Shown: piece after piece, positions 54,761 through 64,000 of the stretch
Position numbering within the stretch: the first letter of the stretch is position 1
Layout: every line of letters starts with the position of its first letter
Source of the DNA: Pseudogymnoascus destructans
Taxonomy: Eukaryota > Ascomycota > Leotiomycetes > Thelebolales > Thelebolaceae
Length of the DNA: 64,000 bases
Direction: 5' to 3'
Assembly (NCBI RefSeq): GCF_001641265.1
Contig: NW_020167530.1
Span: 186,001 to 250,000 of the forward strand
Notes under the pieces: model-generated
What the model was told of the DNA's origin: nothing
The model's database searches: none
What the model saw: the letters and a program-made list of their open reading frames with translations, nothing else
Translations under genes and position numbers: made by a program

Positions 54761-55339
54761 CCCCACGAGGACAGCTATGTGCCACGTTGAAGGGAAAAGA
54801 GAACTGGAGTATTACTACTCAGGATCTCGAGGAATTCCACTTGTCAAACAGAGAAGACAAGAACGACTACAAGGAGCTCACTAGTTCTCAAAAGCACTGG
54901 TTACAAGCATTTGAGAAGACAGCAAGTAAGACTCTCTTCAAGGAACAACTGCCAGGAGCAGTAAAAACTTCAAGGAAGCCATGCTTCAGGAGACGGTCGA
55001 TCAAAGAAATCCTGTGCCCAAGCCACCAATGAGCTGGCAGGACACTACACAATACTGGGAGGTTGCAGTTTGCACAGTGAGTAGCCGACCAGAATACCCT
55101 CACCAGCAGGAAAGCATCCCAAGAGAAGAAAGGGGACACGAGTGTTAGAAGCACATGAACGAATGAAGAAGAGAAAGGGTACCAGTTCTATGACCATTAG
55201 AATATGGTGAACATGATGGATTTTCCTCAGACGGTTATTCCTCAGACAATTCAAAAAACTAGGAGTCCTCGGCAGTAGGCCACTGGCGAGCGACACAAAG
55301 AGGCTTAGTACAAACCAGCTATGCGCCACAACGGGCAGC

Positions 55340-55729
55340 ATGCAGCTATATGTGGTTGCTAAGATACAACAGCAACACCTCCAAGCTATGATAGACTCAG
55401 GAGCAACGGGCAACTTTATGACAAAGAAAGTAGCAGACACACACAGGTTCAGGACGCAACTGAAGACCGATCCATACCCATTAATGGTTGTAGATGGAGA
55501 GCCCATCTCAACTAACAACCGAATGGTGACCCACGAGACGGTCCCATTAGAAATGGTCATGCTACGCGGACACAAGGAAACGATACAGTTTGATATCGTG
55601 CACATGGACAATCATGCATGCATACTTGGTGTACCGTGGCTCAAGAAACACAACCCCCAGATTGACTGGCGGAGTGAGAAAGTTGTGATGAGCCAGTGCG
55701 TGTGTGAACAGCGAACGGACATGCTGTAG
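55340..55729 (+). pseudogene. retropepsin-like aspartic protease region
   Basis: The frame contains MIDSGATGNFM, the catalytic Asp motif (D-S-G) of retrotransposon proteases, and ends with HACILGVPWLKKHNPQIDW, the usual block after the protease. It matures Gag-Pol. TAG at 55727 separates it from the reverse transcriptase frame; earlier sequence is frameshifted. Confidence 0.88.
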
Positions 55730-55802
55730 AAGGAAAAAACCTCCAAAGACCGGAAGGAGTTATGTGCGACCACCGAGTCTGATGACGTAGCCCAGGCTCT
55801 CA

Positions 55803-57382
55803 TTGAAGCAAATACCAGTGGAGTATAAGGAATATGAGCAGTTATTCCAGGAAGGCCCTAACGAAGAGGCGCTTCCTAAGCACCAACCATGGGATCATGA
55901 GATACCTATCATGGAAGGAAAGAGTCCACCGTTCGGACCAATATATCAGATGTCAGCAGCAGAGCTGGACGTACTGAAGGAATACATTGACGAAAACCTC
56001 GCGAAACGGTTCATTCGACCATCGACATCACCAGCACGAAGTCCAATACTATTTGTGCCAAAGAAGGACAAGAAGCTAAGACTCTGCATGGACTATCGAG
56101 GAACGAATAATGTCACTATCAAAGATAGATATGCTTTACCTTTGATAAACGAACTACACGACCAGTTCCAGGGAGCCAAGATATTTACCAAGCTGGACCT
56201 CAGAGGCGCCTATAACCTGATTCGAATCAAGAAAGGGGATGAGTGGAAAACAGCATTCCGCACCCGCTATGGCTTGTTCAAATATTTGGTTATGCCCTTT
56301 GGTCTAACAAATGCACCAGCATCCATGCAGAGGCTATGAATGCAGCTCTCCATGAATACTTCGATGTGTTTGTTATTGTCTACCTAGACGATATCTTAGT
56401 CTACTCAGGAGACCCAACGGAACACATTGGTCATGTTCGGAATGTATTACAGAAGTTAAAGGAGCATCAGTTACTACTCAAGCCAGAAAAATGCGAATTC
56501 CACAAGGATCAAGTAGAATTCTTAGGCTACATTGTCGGAATGCATGGCATCAAAATGGACCAAGCCAAGGTCACAGCAGTGTTGGAATGGCCAACACCAA
56601 CCACGGTCAAAGAAGTACAAGCCTTCTTAGGCTTTGCCAACTTCTACCGGAGGTTTATTATGGGATATTCCAAGGTAGCTCAACCACTTACAGAGCTTAC
56701 AAGGAAAGACCTTACATTCGAATGGACAAGCAAGGCAGAGGCTGCTTTTCAGGAACTTAAGACGAAGTTCACAGAAGCACCTATCCTAGTCACATTCGAC
56801 CCTGCAAAGAGGTTTGTCCTCGAAACAGACTCCTCTGACTTCGCAATTGGAGCCTGTCTAAGTCAGCCAGATAAGGACGAGAAACTTAAGCCAGTTGCAT
56901 ATTACTCTAGAAAACTGTCACCCGCGGAGCTCAACTATGACATCCATGACAAGGAGCTGATAGCTATTGTCGTTGCTTTTGAGCAATGGCGAGTATATCT
57001 TGAAGGATCAACCTACCCAGTACAGGTATGGACGGATCATAAGAATCTCATATACTTCACCACAACCAAGGTTTTAAACCGCAGACAAGTCCGATGGGCA
57101 GAGACACTCGCAGCCTACAACTTCACGATTACATATCGCAGGGGCTCTGAGAATGCAAGAGCCAATGCCCTTAGCAGAAGGACTGACTACATCGGCCCTA
57201 AAGAGGAAAGACCTATAGCCATATTGAAGAAGACTGATGCAGGAATGCAATACAACGAGTTGCTAGCCACAATTGCCACTGTGGAGAACTCGGAGTTGGA
57301 AGAAAGACTCAAGAAAGCTTATTCAACAGACGAATGTGCAAAGCGAGTCTTAATAAAAACCGAAAGACTTCTCCATCGATGA
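55803..57382 (+). pseudogene. reverse transcriptase and RNase H region
   Basis: First part (to 56339): LRLCMDYRGTNNVTIKDRY and VMPFGLTNAPASMQ. A frameshift near 56335 moves to the second frame, which contains the catalytic YLDDILVYSG, FLGFANFYRRF and then the RNase H domain (FVLETDSSDFAIGA, DHKNLIYF). Sequence order is as in Ty3/Gypsy. The frameshift and the stop at 57380 prevent full-length translation. Confidence 0.92.
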
Positions 57383-58250
57383 ACAAGGATTGATCCGATT
57401 CAGAGGATTAGTGTATGTCCCAAACAAAATGAGATGCCCGCTAGTGCAAGAACAACACTCGCTACCAGCACACGGCAATCAGGGAGTAACACACACCTTC
57501 GAACGAATCACCTGACACTACTACTTCCCAGGTATTAGGAAGCAGGTGGAAACGGTAATAAGAGAGTGCGACATTTGCAGCAAATCAAAATCCAATAGGC
57601 ACTTGCCATATGGACAGCTCAAGTCGACACCAGTACCAAAGGGAGCATGGAAATCTATAGCTTTGGACTTCTCGTCAAGCTACCACCCTCTCAGGACCCG
57701 TTAACAGGAGTAGTATTTGACGCTATCCTGGTTATTACGGAAAGACTCACAAATATGGAATATTTGTGCCATATTTAGAAGCTAGCGATGCTGAAGCACT
57801 TGCATACACCTTCCTTCGAGTCATATTAGCTGATCACGGATTACCGGAAGAAATCATCTCAGACAGAGACAAGCTTTTTACTTCGAAATTTTGGAAATCT
57901 TTAATGGCACTTCTGGGAACAAATCATAAGCTATCAACAGCTTTCCATCCCCAAACAGATGGTCAAACAGAAAGACTGAATCAAACCCTTGAACAATACC
58001 TATGGAGTTATGTCAACCACCAACAAGACAATTGGGTTCAGATATTACCCATCGCACAGTTCGCATATAACAGCGCGATGACCGAAGCAACAAAAGTCTC
58101 ACCATTCTTTGCCAATTACGGCTATCAGCCAGAGGCATATAGACAACCACGACTGGATGAATCAAGAGCAGAACAAGCTATGATCGCCGTGGAACAACTC
58201 AAATCGTTCCATGAACAACTCACGACAGACATCTAATTCTTAAATGAACG
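57383..58250 (+). pseudogene. integrase region
   Basis: 57383-57760 holds the degraded HHCC zinc-binding region and frameshifts. From about 57766 the core is legible: LADHGLPEEIISDRD with one catalytic Asp, then FHPQTDGQTERLNQTLEQYL with the catalytic Glu. The remaining Asp block lies in a frameshifted stretch upstream. Confidence 0.88.
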
Positions 58251-58281
58251 ATCTGCCGCGTATGCAAACAAGAAGCGCAGT

Positions 58282-58767
58282 ATGGAACCTGCCTTCAAGG
58301 AGGGGGATAAAGTATACCTACTCCGGAAACATATCAAAATGAAACGACCAAGCACAAAGTTGGACTTCAAGAAATTGGGACCATTCAAAATATTGAACAA
58401 AGTCAGCTCAGTTAAAATTACAAATTGCAGCTACCCAAAAAGTCCAGACTACACTCAGTTTTTCATGTCTCACTACTGGAACCAGCAAGAGGAAATACCC
58501 CAATTGCGACTGATACAAAACTTCAACCAGAGTATGAGATTGTTGAATACGAAGTCGAAGCGATCCTAGACAGAAGGTTAGTAGACGCAAAGAAGAGTTT
58601 TTCATAAAATGGAAAGGTTATGAACCTACGGACAATTCATGGGAAACGGTCAGAAACCTTAGCTATCCAGAGCTACTTCGCCATCAACACCCAAGTGATC
58701 AAAGAAGCCAGGAGACAGGGCCGCGAAAAGGTCCTGGTCGGGGGCAGCACCCTCAGAAACGGCAGTA
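58282..58767 (+). pseudogene. integrase C-terminus with chromodomain
   Basis: A GPY/F-type segment (KLGPFKIL) is followed by a linker and a chromodomain, split over two frames by a missing base in a T run near 58600: YEVEAILDRR, then WKGYEPTDNSWETV. Chromodomains steer such elements to heterochromatin. The frame ends at TAG 58765-58767 and overlaps the antisense frame's 3' end by about 109 bp. Confidence 0.85.
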
Positions 58768-59225
58768 GAAGGGATGTGCAAGAGAGTTCCTTTGACCTCT
58801 GCCTCCCTACACTCCTTCTCCTCTGCTTCATCCAATTCGTCCAAAGATTTCAGACCACGACGCAGCATCTCAACACCGCGGGTTTTGAGAGCCTTCTGCT
58901 GTTTGCGAAGACGCATGTGATGGGTATATGCTTCTTGAGCGCAGAGGTGAGCCTCTCGCTCCTGAGATGCCGTCGCTTCCTCTTCTACCTCAAGATGCTC
59001 TTCTTCTTTTCGAAGCTTCTCCCAATCAGTTGGAGAAGGGGCACAAGCGTTGCATTTGGAATTGCGACGAGTACATTCACTACAACGATGACTACCAGCA
59101 ACAACGATACAGAATCAATTGTTGTGAAGACAGCTGGAACATGGCGACATTAGGTTGCCATTCTTTTCAATACGGTCTGCAAGAAGATGACGTTCTTTGA
59201 TTTTTATGTGTCTACTAGAAGACAT
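58659..59225 (-). pseudogene. antisense Zn2Cys6-like ORF of the chromovirus, copy 2 (one stop)
   Basis: ATG at 59225-59223 to TAA at 58661-58659, 188 codons, on the strand opposite gag-pol. Cysteine spacing is the same as in copy 1 (C-X2-C-X6-C-X8-C-X2-C-X6-C). A TGA at 59117-59115, inside the cluster, replaces CGA. The second half is Glu/Lys/Arg-rich (LRKEEEHLEVEEEA, then RLRKQQKALKTRGVEMLRRG), probably a coiled coil, and the end is acidic (ending DHLGVDGEVALDS). A minus-strand promoter would have to lie near the 3' LTR. I know no standard Gypsy gene in this position. Confidence 0.6.
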
Positions 59226-59334
59226 GGTAAGCAGCGCAACCTGCTCGGCAATTAAGTGGGCATCACCCTACTTAAGTAAGCGATTCCTTAATCAGCAAGA
59301 CCTAAGGGACTAGGCCTTTTGGAGGAGGACCTAG

Positions 59335-59718
59335 TGTTACAGCTATGGTAATGTGACATCATGGTTACAGGACCAGGGCCTAGTAACGTGACGTGTGAGT
59401 CACAGGGGGCAAGCGGGGTAGGCTGCCATGTGACGGGGCTAATGGATAGTTGCAGAAACTAGTGGATATTGGATAGTTGAGCTATTCATGAACTATCCTG
59501 AATATCTAGCTATCCGCCAACTATCCAGATTACCCATGAGGCACGACACCACTATATAATAAATAGTATTTCCTTAGATAGGAGCTTCGTGCTCAACTCA
59601 ATATAGTATTCTTTACAATACTGTAACGTGTTACTTGGGAAGCCTTTGTGTCTAATCCCCTGCCTCCTCTGTCAAGTCAACCTTACGCAAGAAACATCAT
59701 TTAGAAGTCAGCATTACA
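59335..59718 (+). repeat. 3' LTR, family 1 (384 bp)
   Basis: TGTTACAG to AGCATTACA. It differs from the 5' LTR by several substitutions and a roughly 14-bp deletion near 59693, so the insertion is not recent or has been mutated by a repeat-directed process. Confidence 0.93.
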
Positions 59719-60070
59719 CTTCGTGCTCAACTTAATATAGTATTCTTTACAATACTGTAACATGTTACTTAGAAAGTCTTTGTGTTTAATGCCTTGTCTC
59801 CTCTGTTAAGTCAACCTTATGCAAGAAACCTCTGTGTCTTCTATCGTTTAGAAGTCAGTGTTACAATAGTCCCTTTGGAATGACGCCACTATATAAGTAG
59901 ATAGTATTCCCTTAGATAGGAGCTTCGTGCCCAACTTAATATAGTATTCTCTACAATACTGTAACGTGTTACTTAGAAAGCCTTTGTGTCTAAATCCCCT
60001 ACCTCCTCTGTCAGGTCAACCTTACATAAGAAACCTCTATGTTTTCTATCGTTTAGAAGTTAGTGTTACA
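59719..60070 (+). repeat. family-1 LTR pieces (right half of relic, plus a second fragment)
   Basis: 59719-59865 completes the relic LTR begun at 52187; 59880-60070 is the 3' half of another family-1 LTR, starting near its TATA box. Confidence 0.85.
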
Positions 60071-60167
60071 CTTCCACTGCTAGGGTGCTAATGGTAAAAT
60101 GCCTCTAGCAGCTCTATACAGCTGAGGTTTCCTACCGTTTCCTATGAATTGTCTATAGGTTCATAAC

Positions 60168-60571
60168 TGTTACAGCTATGGTAACGTGACATTGGTTACA
60201 GGGCTAGTAGGGCTAGGCTCTAGTAATGTGATCTAAGAAGTCACGAGGCTAGCATGGCTAGGCTGAACCATGACTAGGCTAGTGGATATTTGCAGAAACT
60301 AGTGGATATTAGATAGTTAAGCTATCTATCAACTATCTAGATATCTAGCTATCCATCAACTATCTAGACTATCCATAAGGCATGACACTACTATATAAGT
60401 AGATAGTATTCCCTTAGATAGGAGCTTTGTGCTCAACTTAATATAGTATTCTTTACGATACTATAACGTGTTGCTTAGAAAGCCTTTGTGTCTAATCCCC
60501 TACCTCCTCTATTAAGTCAACCTTACATAAGAAACCTCTATGTCTTCTATCATTTAGAAGTCAGTGTTACA
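60168..60571 (+). repeat. diverged solo LTR, family 1 (404 bp)
   Basis: TGTTACAG to CAGTGTTACA. It shows many transitions relative to the other family-1 LTRs. Flanks ATAAC and CTCTG do not form a target duplication. Confidence 0.88.
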
Positions 60572-61768
60572 CTCTGCTGCTAACATCTAATATATTAGTC
60601 CGAATGGTAGACTCTTTCCTTCCATAATAGGTATCACATGATCTTATGGTTGGTACTTAGGAAGTGCCTCTTCCTTAGGGACTTCCTAGAATAACTGCTT
60701 GTATTCCTTATACTCCACTAGTATTTGCTTTAGTAAGGATGCCTAGGCTAGGTCATTAGACTTGGTCTTGTTAATCCAAGAAATGCATTCAGCCTAACTA
60801 ACTAATTAGGAAAGGCTAGAAATACATTTTTAATATATATTATGAAGTTGTTGTTGTTAAGTTATTATCTTGTAAATTTCTCAATTTTAGGTGGGAAGTT
60901 CAGTGATCGCTTCGCCCGGGTGATCGCTTCGCCTGTAAAATACTTTAAATTATTTCTCGCAACTTTTTAAAACAGCGTTGAGGTGGAACTACGTACAGGG
61001 TCCCCTGTTAACAATTATTAACCCAAAGTACGAGTAATGTCCCTTCAGCATCCCCAAGTCTTTTCAGCTACTCTTCGAACAGCGCAGGGAATCCTTCGTG
61101 TTTTATAAATGGAGTTCGCGAATCAAGTTTGGACGAAGGTTGCTGCACCGTGGCGTGATACGTGTGTGCATGTCGATGCGGGATATCACATAAACCACAT
61201 CAAAACAGGCCCCGGGGTCCCTTACCTTTGCGAGCTCGACGAACCTTCCCTCACTTCTTCCTGTAGCCATTTCTGAACTACACTCTTCGCTTCAGATTTC
61301 ATGCATTAATGTGTCAATCACGATCGTCATTTCCACGATATGAGACGCCAAGGACTGCATATACGAAGCTCTCATGCATCTCTGGGATTGCACATACAAT
61401 GGCAATGGTGGCGGCAAGATATTTAGGTGTCGAGGTGTCTTTCATACTATCTTTGCGAGAATTTGCAATAACCGTACAGCGTGTCTAGATTTGAGACAGG
61501 GTGAGGAAAGAGCATTCAATGAGAGAATTCGCTGGTTCGTCCCAAGCAAACAAACAATTTACTCTGTCACCGCGAATAAGCAAGCGCCTACAATGCGCCT
61601 ACAATGATTCGATTCGCATAGAATGATTCGCTGGATTTTTCCAACTAGGGGTCTAAATGGAAGGAACCATCGCCCCCAATTTCCCAATTTCTTCCTTCCT
61701 ATATTTGCCCCTTCAACAACATGTCAATCTTGAAACATACTCTATAAAATAAGGGCAAAAACTCCATA
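60572..61768. other. unannotated stretch
   Basis: No gene recognised. A short direct repeat GTGATCGCTTCGCC occurs at about 60903 and 60920. The remainder has only short frames. Confidence 0.45.
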
Positions 61769-62987
61769 ACGTACATGTATAGCGAAAGCGCCAAACAAGC
61801 GAAAGCGCCAAAATGATGCGGTGACCAAACCCCCCAACTAAATGTTAAATTCCTCAACAACAAAACATGCCCCATAAAAACGATGAAAGCCAATTAGTGC
61901 TAGCTATACAGGCTATGCAAAGCGACCCAAAGTTACGCCTTCGAGTTGCTGCTAGGATCTATTCTGTGGACCACCGCAAGCTAGGTCGTCGTCTAGAAGG
62001 TGTACCTTCACGACGCGATATCCAAGCCAACTCATGGAAATTAACTAACCTAGAGGAGTCCGTCCTTGTTCAGTATATACTCGACCTAGCTGCCAAAGGG
62101 TTTCCTCCTCGGCTGTCTGTTGTTGAAGATATGGCAAGTCGACTACTTGCAACATGCGACGCGTCACGCGTTGGGTCGCGTTGGGCTTCAAACTTTGTTA
62201 AGCGGCATGTAGAGCTCCAGACACGCTTTCAGCGCAAATACGACTACCAGAGGGCTAAGTGCGAAGATCCAGAAGTTATTAATGGCTGGTTTGAGCTTGT
62301 GCGTAACACAATTGCAAAATATGGTATCGATGAAGCAGATATCTACAACTTTGATGAGACTGGGTTTATGATGGGCGTTATCTCAACTGCTATGGTTGTA
62401 ACAAGCTCAGACGGGCGGGCAAAAGCAAAGAAGGTACAGCCTGGTAATCGGGAATGGGTTACAGTAATCCAAGGCGTTAGTTCTCAAGGTTGGGCAGTAC
62501 CACCATTTATCATTGTTGCAGGCAAAAACCACCTTACATCTTGGTATGAGAATAGTGGATTTTCAAGCGATTGGGTGATTTCTGTTACTGAAAATGGCTG
62601 GACTACAAACGAGAGAGGCATGGATTGGATTCAGCACTTTGAGAAGCATACAAAGGCCCAGAGTGTTGGTGGTTATCGCTTGTTAGTCCTTGATGGTCAT
62701 GAGAGCCACCACTCAGATGAGTTTGAGGAGTACTGCAAGGAACACAACATTATTACGCTTTGTATGCCTGCTCACTCTTCTCATCTACTCCAGCCACTTG
62801 ATGTTGGCTGTTTCGGCCCGTTAAAGCAGGCCTATGGTCGGCAAATTGAAGATATGATGCAGGCTCATATTTCTCATATTACAAAGGATGACTTCTTTCC
62901 TGCCTTTCACGCTGCATTTAACACTACAATGACAGAAAGTAACATTCGAGGCGGGTTCCGAGGGGCAGGGCTTCTTCCATTTGACCC
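61769..62987 (+). mobile_element. Fot-gamma element, subtype a, cut by an LTR element
   Basis: Left terminus ACGTACATGTATAGCG at 61769 after TA 61767-61768; collinear with 48799-47580 (reverse). It is interrupted at 62988 by the start of an LTR of another family. The missing end is probably beyond the window. Confidence 0.92.
61867..62987 (+). pseudogene. Fot-gamma transposase interrupted by an LTR insertion
   Basis: ATG 61867 opens the same protein as 48701-47190 without stops up to 62987 (373 codons, including the complete DD35D core). The frame then runs into the LTR and stops at 63069. Sequence otherwise almost identical to the copies at 17523 and 47190. Confidence 0.9.
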
Positions 62988-63298
62988 TGTAAGGATGCCT
63001 CCTTACACGGGGTACCCTCGGACCCGTAAGACAACGCGGAATAGGCGACATAGTAGTATAGCAGCATAGATGTTCTAGGGTCGGGGTCGATTCGGGCGGC
63101 AGACGGGAGTGGATCTACCGGTACGCTAAGGCCTAGCCGAGTCGGACCCCATTTAGGTACATAAGGGGTAGGAAGCTATAAGCTCCCCTTTCATCTTTTT
63201 TGTATCCTTCGTAGTAGACCTATAGGATTGCACCGACTCATATCCGACTCGCACTCCCATATGCCACTTCTCGTGATACGGTGCCCTGCGTCCTTACA
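62988..63298 (+). repeat. 5' LTR, family C (311 bp)
   Basis: It starts TGTAAGGA and ends TCCTTACA, an 8-bp inverted end. A TATA-like CTATAAG near 63174 lies about 20 bp before ATCTTTTTTGTAT (63193-63205), whose exact complement follows the LTR at 63301-63313. Confidence 0.85.
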
Positions 63299-63660
63299 TT
63301 ATACAAAAAAGATCACGCCTGCCGGGGACGGCCGTACTCAAAGAATATCCCACAACCGGAACGACTCAGGAGAACTGTCGAAACACCACCGACCGCGACT
63401 CGGTGACATTTCGAAGTAGAGACCTGATGACTCCAAATAGCCGTGACCCCAGAGAACTCACGGACAGCCAGTGGATCAGGGTTTGATCCTGCAGAGCAAG
63501 CTGGTAAAGTCGCCGACGCGTTGGCGCCGAATAGGATACGAGATCCTAAAGAACTCCCTCAAGCACAGAGGCAATTGTGAACAAGAGTGTTGATAGCTAC
63601 GAGCTACCGGAAGTCAAACTCTTCCGTATCGACTGCGACTCGATACACCCCCGAATCAAG
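63299..63660 (+). other. leader of family-C element
   Basis: Untranslated leader between LTR and gag. It holds the self-complementary primer-binding site ATACAAAAAAGAT (63301-63313), 2 bases after the LTR end. Confidence 0.7.
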
Positions 63661-64000
63661 ATGTCGCGCAAGACGACACAAAACCCACCACCCGACAATG
63701 ACGGTCAACCGCTACGAATGACAACTAGGCAAACCGCCACAGCGGGCACGACCGCAGGGCCATCCGAAAGCCCCCCGGATCGCATAGCGAACCTCGAGAA
63801 CGAGATGCGGGAGCTCAAGGCGATGGTAGCCAGCCTCGTAGCTAGCCAGACCCGAATACCGTCTACGCCACCACCGGCTGCCGACGCCCCAGTGCGCACC
63901 ATTGAGGCCGACGAAGACGAACAGCCTGCACCGACAATGCGAAACACGCCCGGCACCGTTCGACTGCCACCTGTCGACAATGCGCGCTCTCCTTCAATCC
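63661..64000 (+). CDS. gag-like N-terminus of family-C retrotransposon (partial)
   Basis: ATG 63661 opens a frame with no stop to the window end (113 codons). The N-terminus is Pro/Thr-rich, followed by a predicted coiled coil (RIANLENEMRELKAMVASLV) and a Pro/acidic linker. That arrangement is common at the N-terminus of fungal Gypsy Gag proteins; no conserved gag core is reached. The identification rests on position 363 bp after an LTR. Confidence 0.7.
   Translation, partial: MSRKTTQNPPPDNDGQPLRMTTRQTATAGTTAGPSESPPDRIANLENEMRELKAMVASLVASQTRIPSTPPPAADAPVRTIEADEDEQPAPTMRNTPGTVRLPPVDNARSPSI

Larger units (their letters stand above)
52455..59718 (+). mobile_element. full-length chromodomain Ty3/Gypsy retrotransposon (family 1), degenerate
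   Basis: LTRs at 52455-52853 and 59335-59718 bound gag, protease, reverse transcriptase, RNase H, integrase and a chromodomain in Ty3/Gypsy order. Flanks TTTCG and CTTCG are a 5-bp target duplication with one difference. A family-A solo LTR sits in gag. Several stops and frameshifts make it non-autonomous now. An antisense frame lies between the chromodomain and the 3' LTR. Confidence 0.93.
62988..64000 (+). mobile_element. 5' part of an LTR retrotransposon (family C), running off the window
   Basis: LTR 62988-63298, primer-binding site 63301-63313, leader to 63660, then an open gag-like frame from 63661 to the window end. Inserted in the Fot element at 61769. Confidence 0.82.

Noticed and set aside
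60900..60935. relation of the GTGATCGCTTCGCC repeat to the 43430 GTGATCGCC segment
   Set aside because: Similarity is too short to support a shared element.
1..64000. Starship-type giant element
   Set aside because: No tyrosine recombinase (DUF3435 captain) was seen; the mobile content is explained by Fot, hAT, Harbinger and LTR elements.

Overview
This window looks like a transposon-dense stretch of a filamentous ascomycete genome (Pezizomycotina; a Eurotiomycete is my guess, low confidence). The support is 47-62 bp GT-AG introns with CTAAC-type branch sites, a fused fungal ADE2, Fot/pogo-type DD35D transposons, fungal hAT elements, chromodomain Ty3/Gypsy elements, and many C-to-T nonsense changes inside repeats as repeat-induced point mutation (RIP) would leave. 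I recognise no rRNA, tRNA or CRISPR.

Layout. 1-871: 3' end of a chromovirus copy (its full sibling is at 52455-59718). 978-3456: a Fot element carrying a nested solo LTR. 3513-3564: an orphan first exon of a host gene. 4220-13006: the main host island, with an AT-hook-like protein, a large Zn2Cys6 + zinc-ribbon + AlkB-type dioxygenase gene, and ADE2. 13481-16672: the divergent neighbour of ADE2, broken by a retroelement that itself holds two nested LTRs, then by a Fot element. 16674-20736: Fot fragments and one end of a hAT element. 20737-27000: a decayed gene, minisatellites and a GNAT acetyltransferase gene. 27013-33663: the rest of the hAT element, which carries a divergent histone H3 gene, a head-to-head gene for a protein with a long acidic tail, and a near-intact transposase. 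33664-43350: second Fot half, further hAT, Fot, Harbinger and Gypsy relics. 44501-46275: intact secreted-type amidase. 46941-51064: two near-complete Fot copies. 51146-60571: nested chromovirus landscape. 61769-64000: a Fot copy cut by the start of another LTR element that runs off the window.

Most interesting result. The two parts 19009-19676 and 27013-33663 appear to be the two ends of one hAT element: both have the terminus TAGACTGGCC, the 8-bp target duplication TTAAAGAG, 71-bp subterminal repeats and a peculiar paired hexamer (GTAACG repeated with exactly 13-bp period). Joining the two Fot halves flanking them gives 1860 bp, the exact length of the intact copy at 49205-51064. The element was therefore split by an inversion, and in its original form it carried a histone H3 variant plus an acidic protein as cargo. 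I know of no described system like this, but I cannot search.

Second result. The chromovirus family has, between its chromodomain and its 3' LTR, an antisense reading frame encoding a Zn(II)2Cys6-like cluster followed by a charged helical region. It is open in one copy and has a single nonsense change in the other. Three LTR families also show primer-binding sites complementary to their own predicted mRNA 5' ends, as in Tf1 self-priming.
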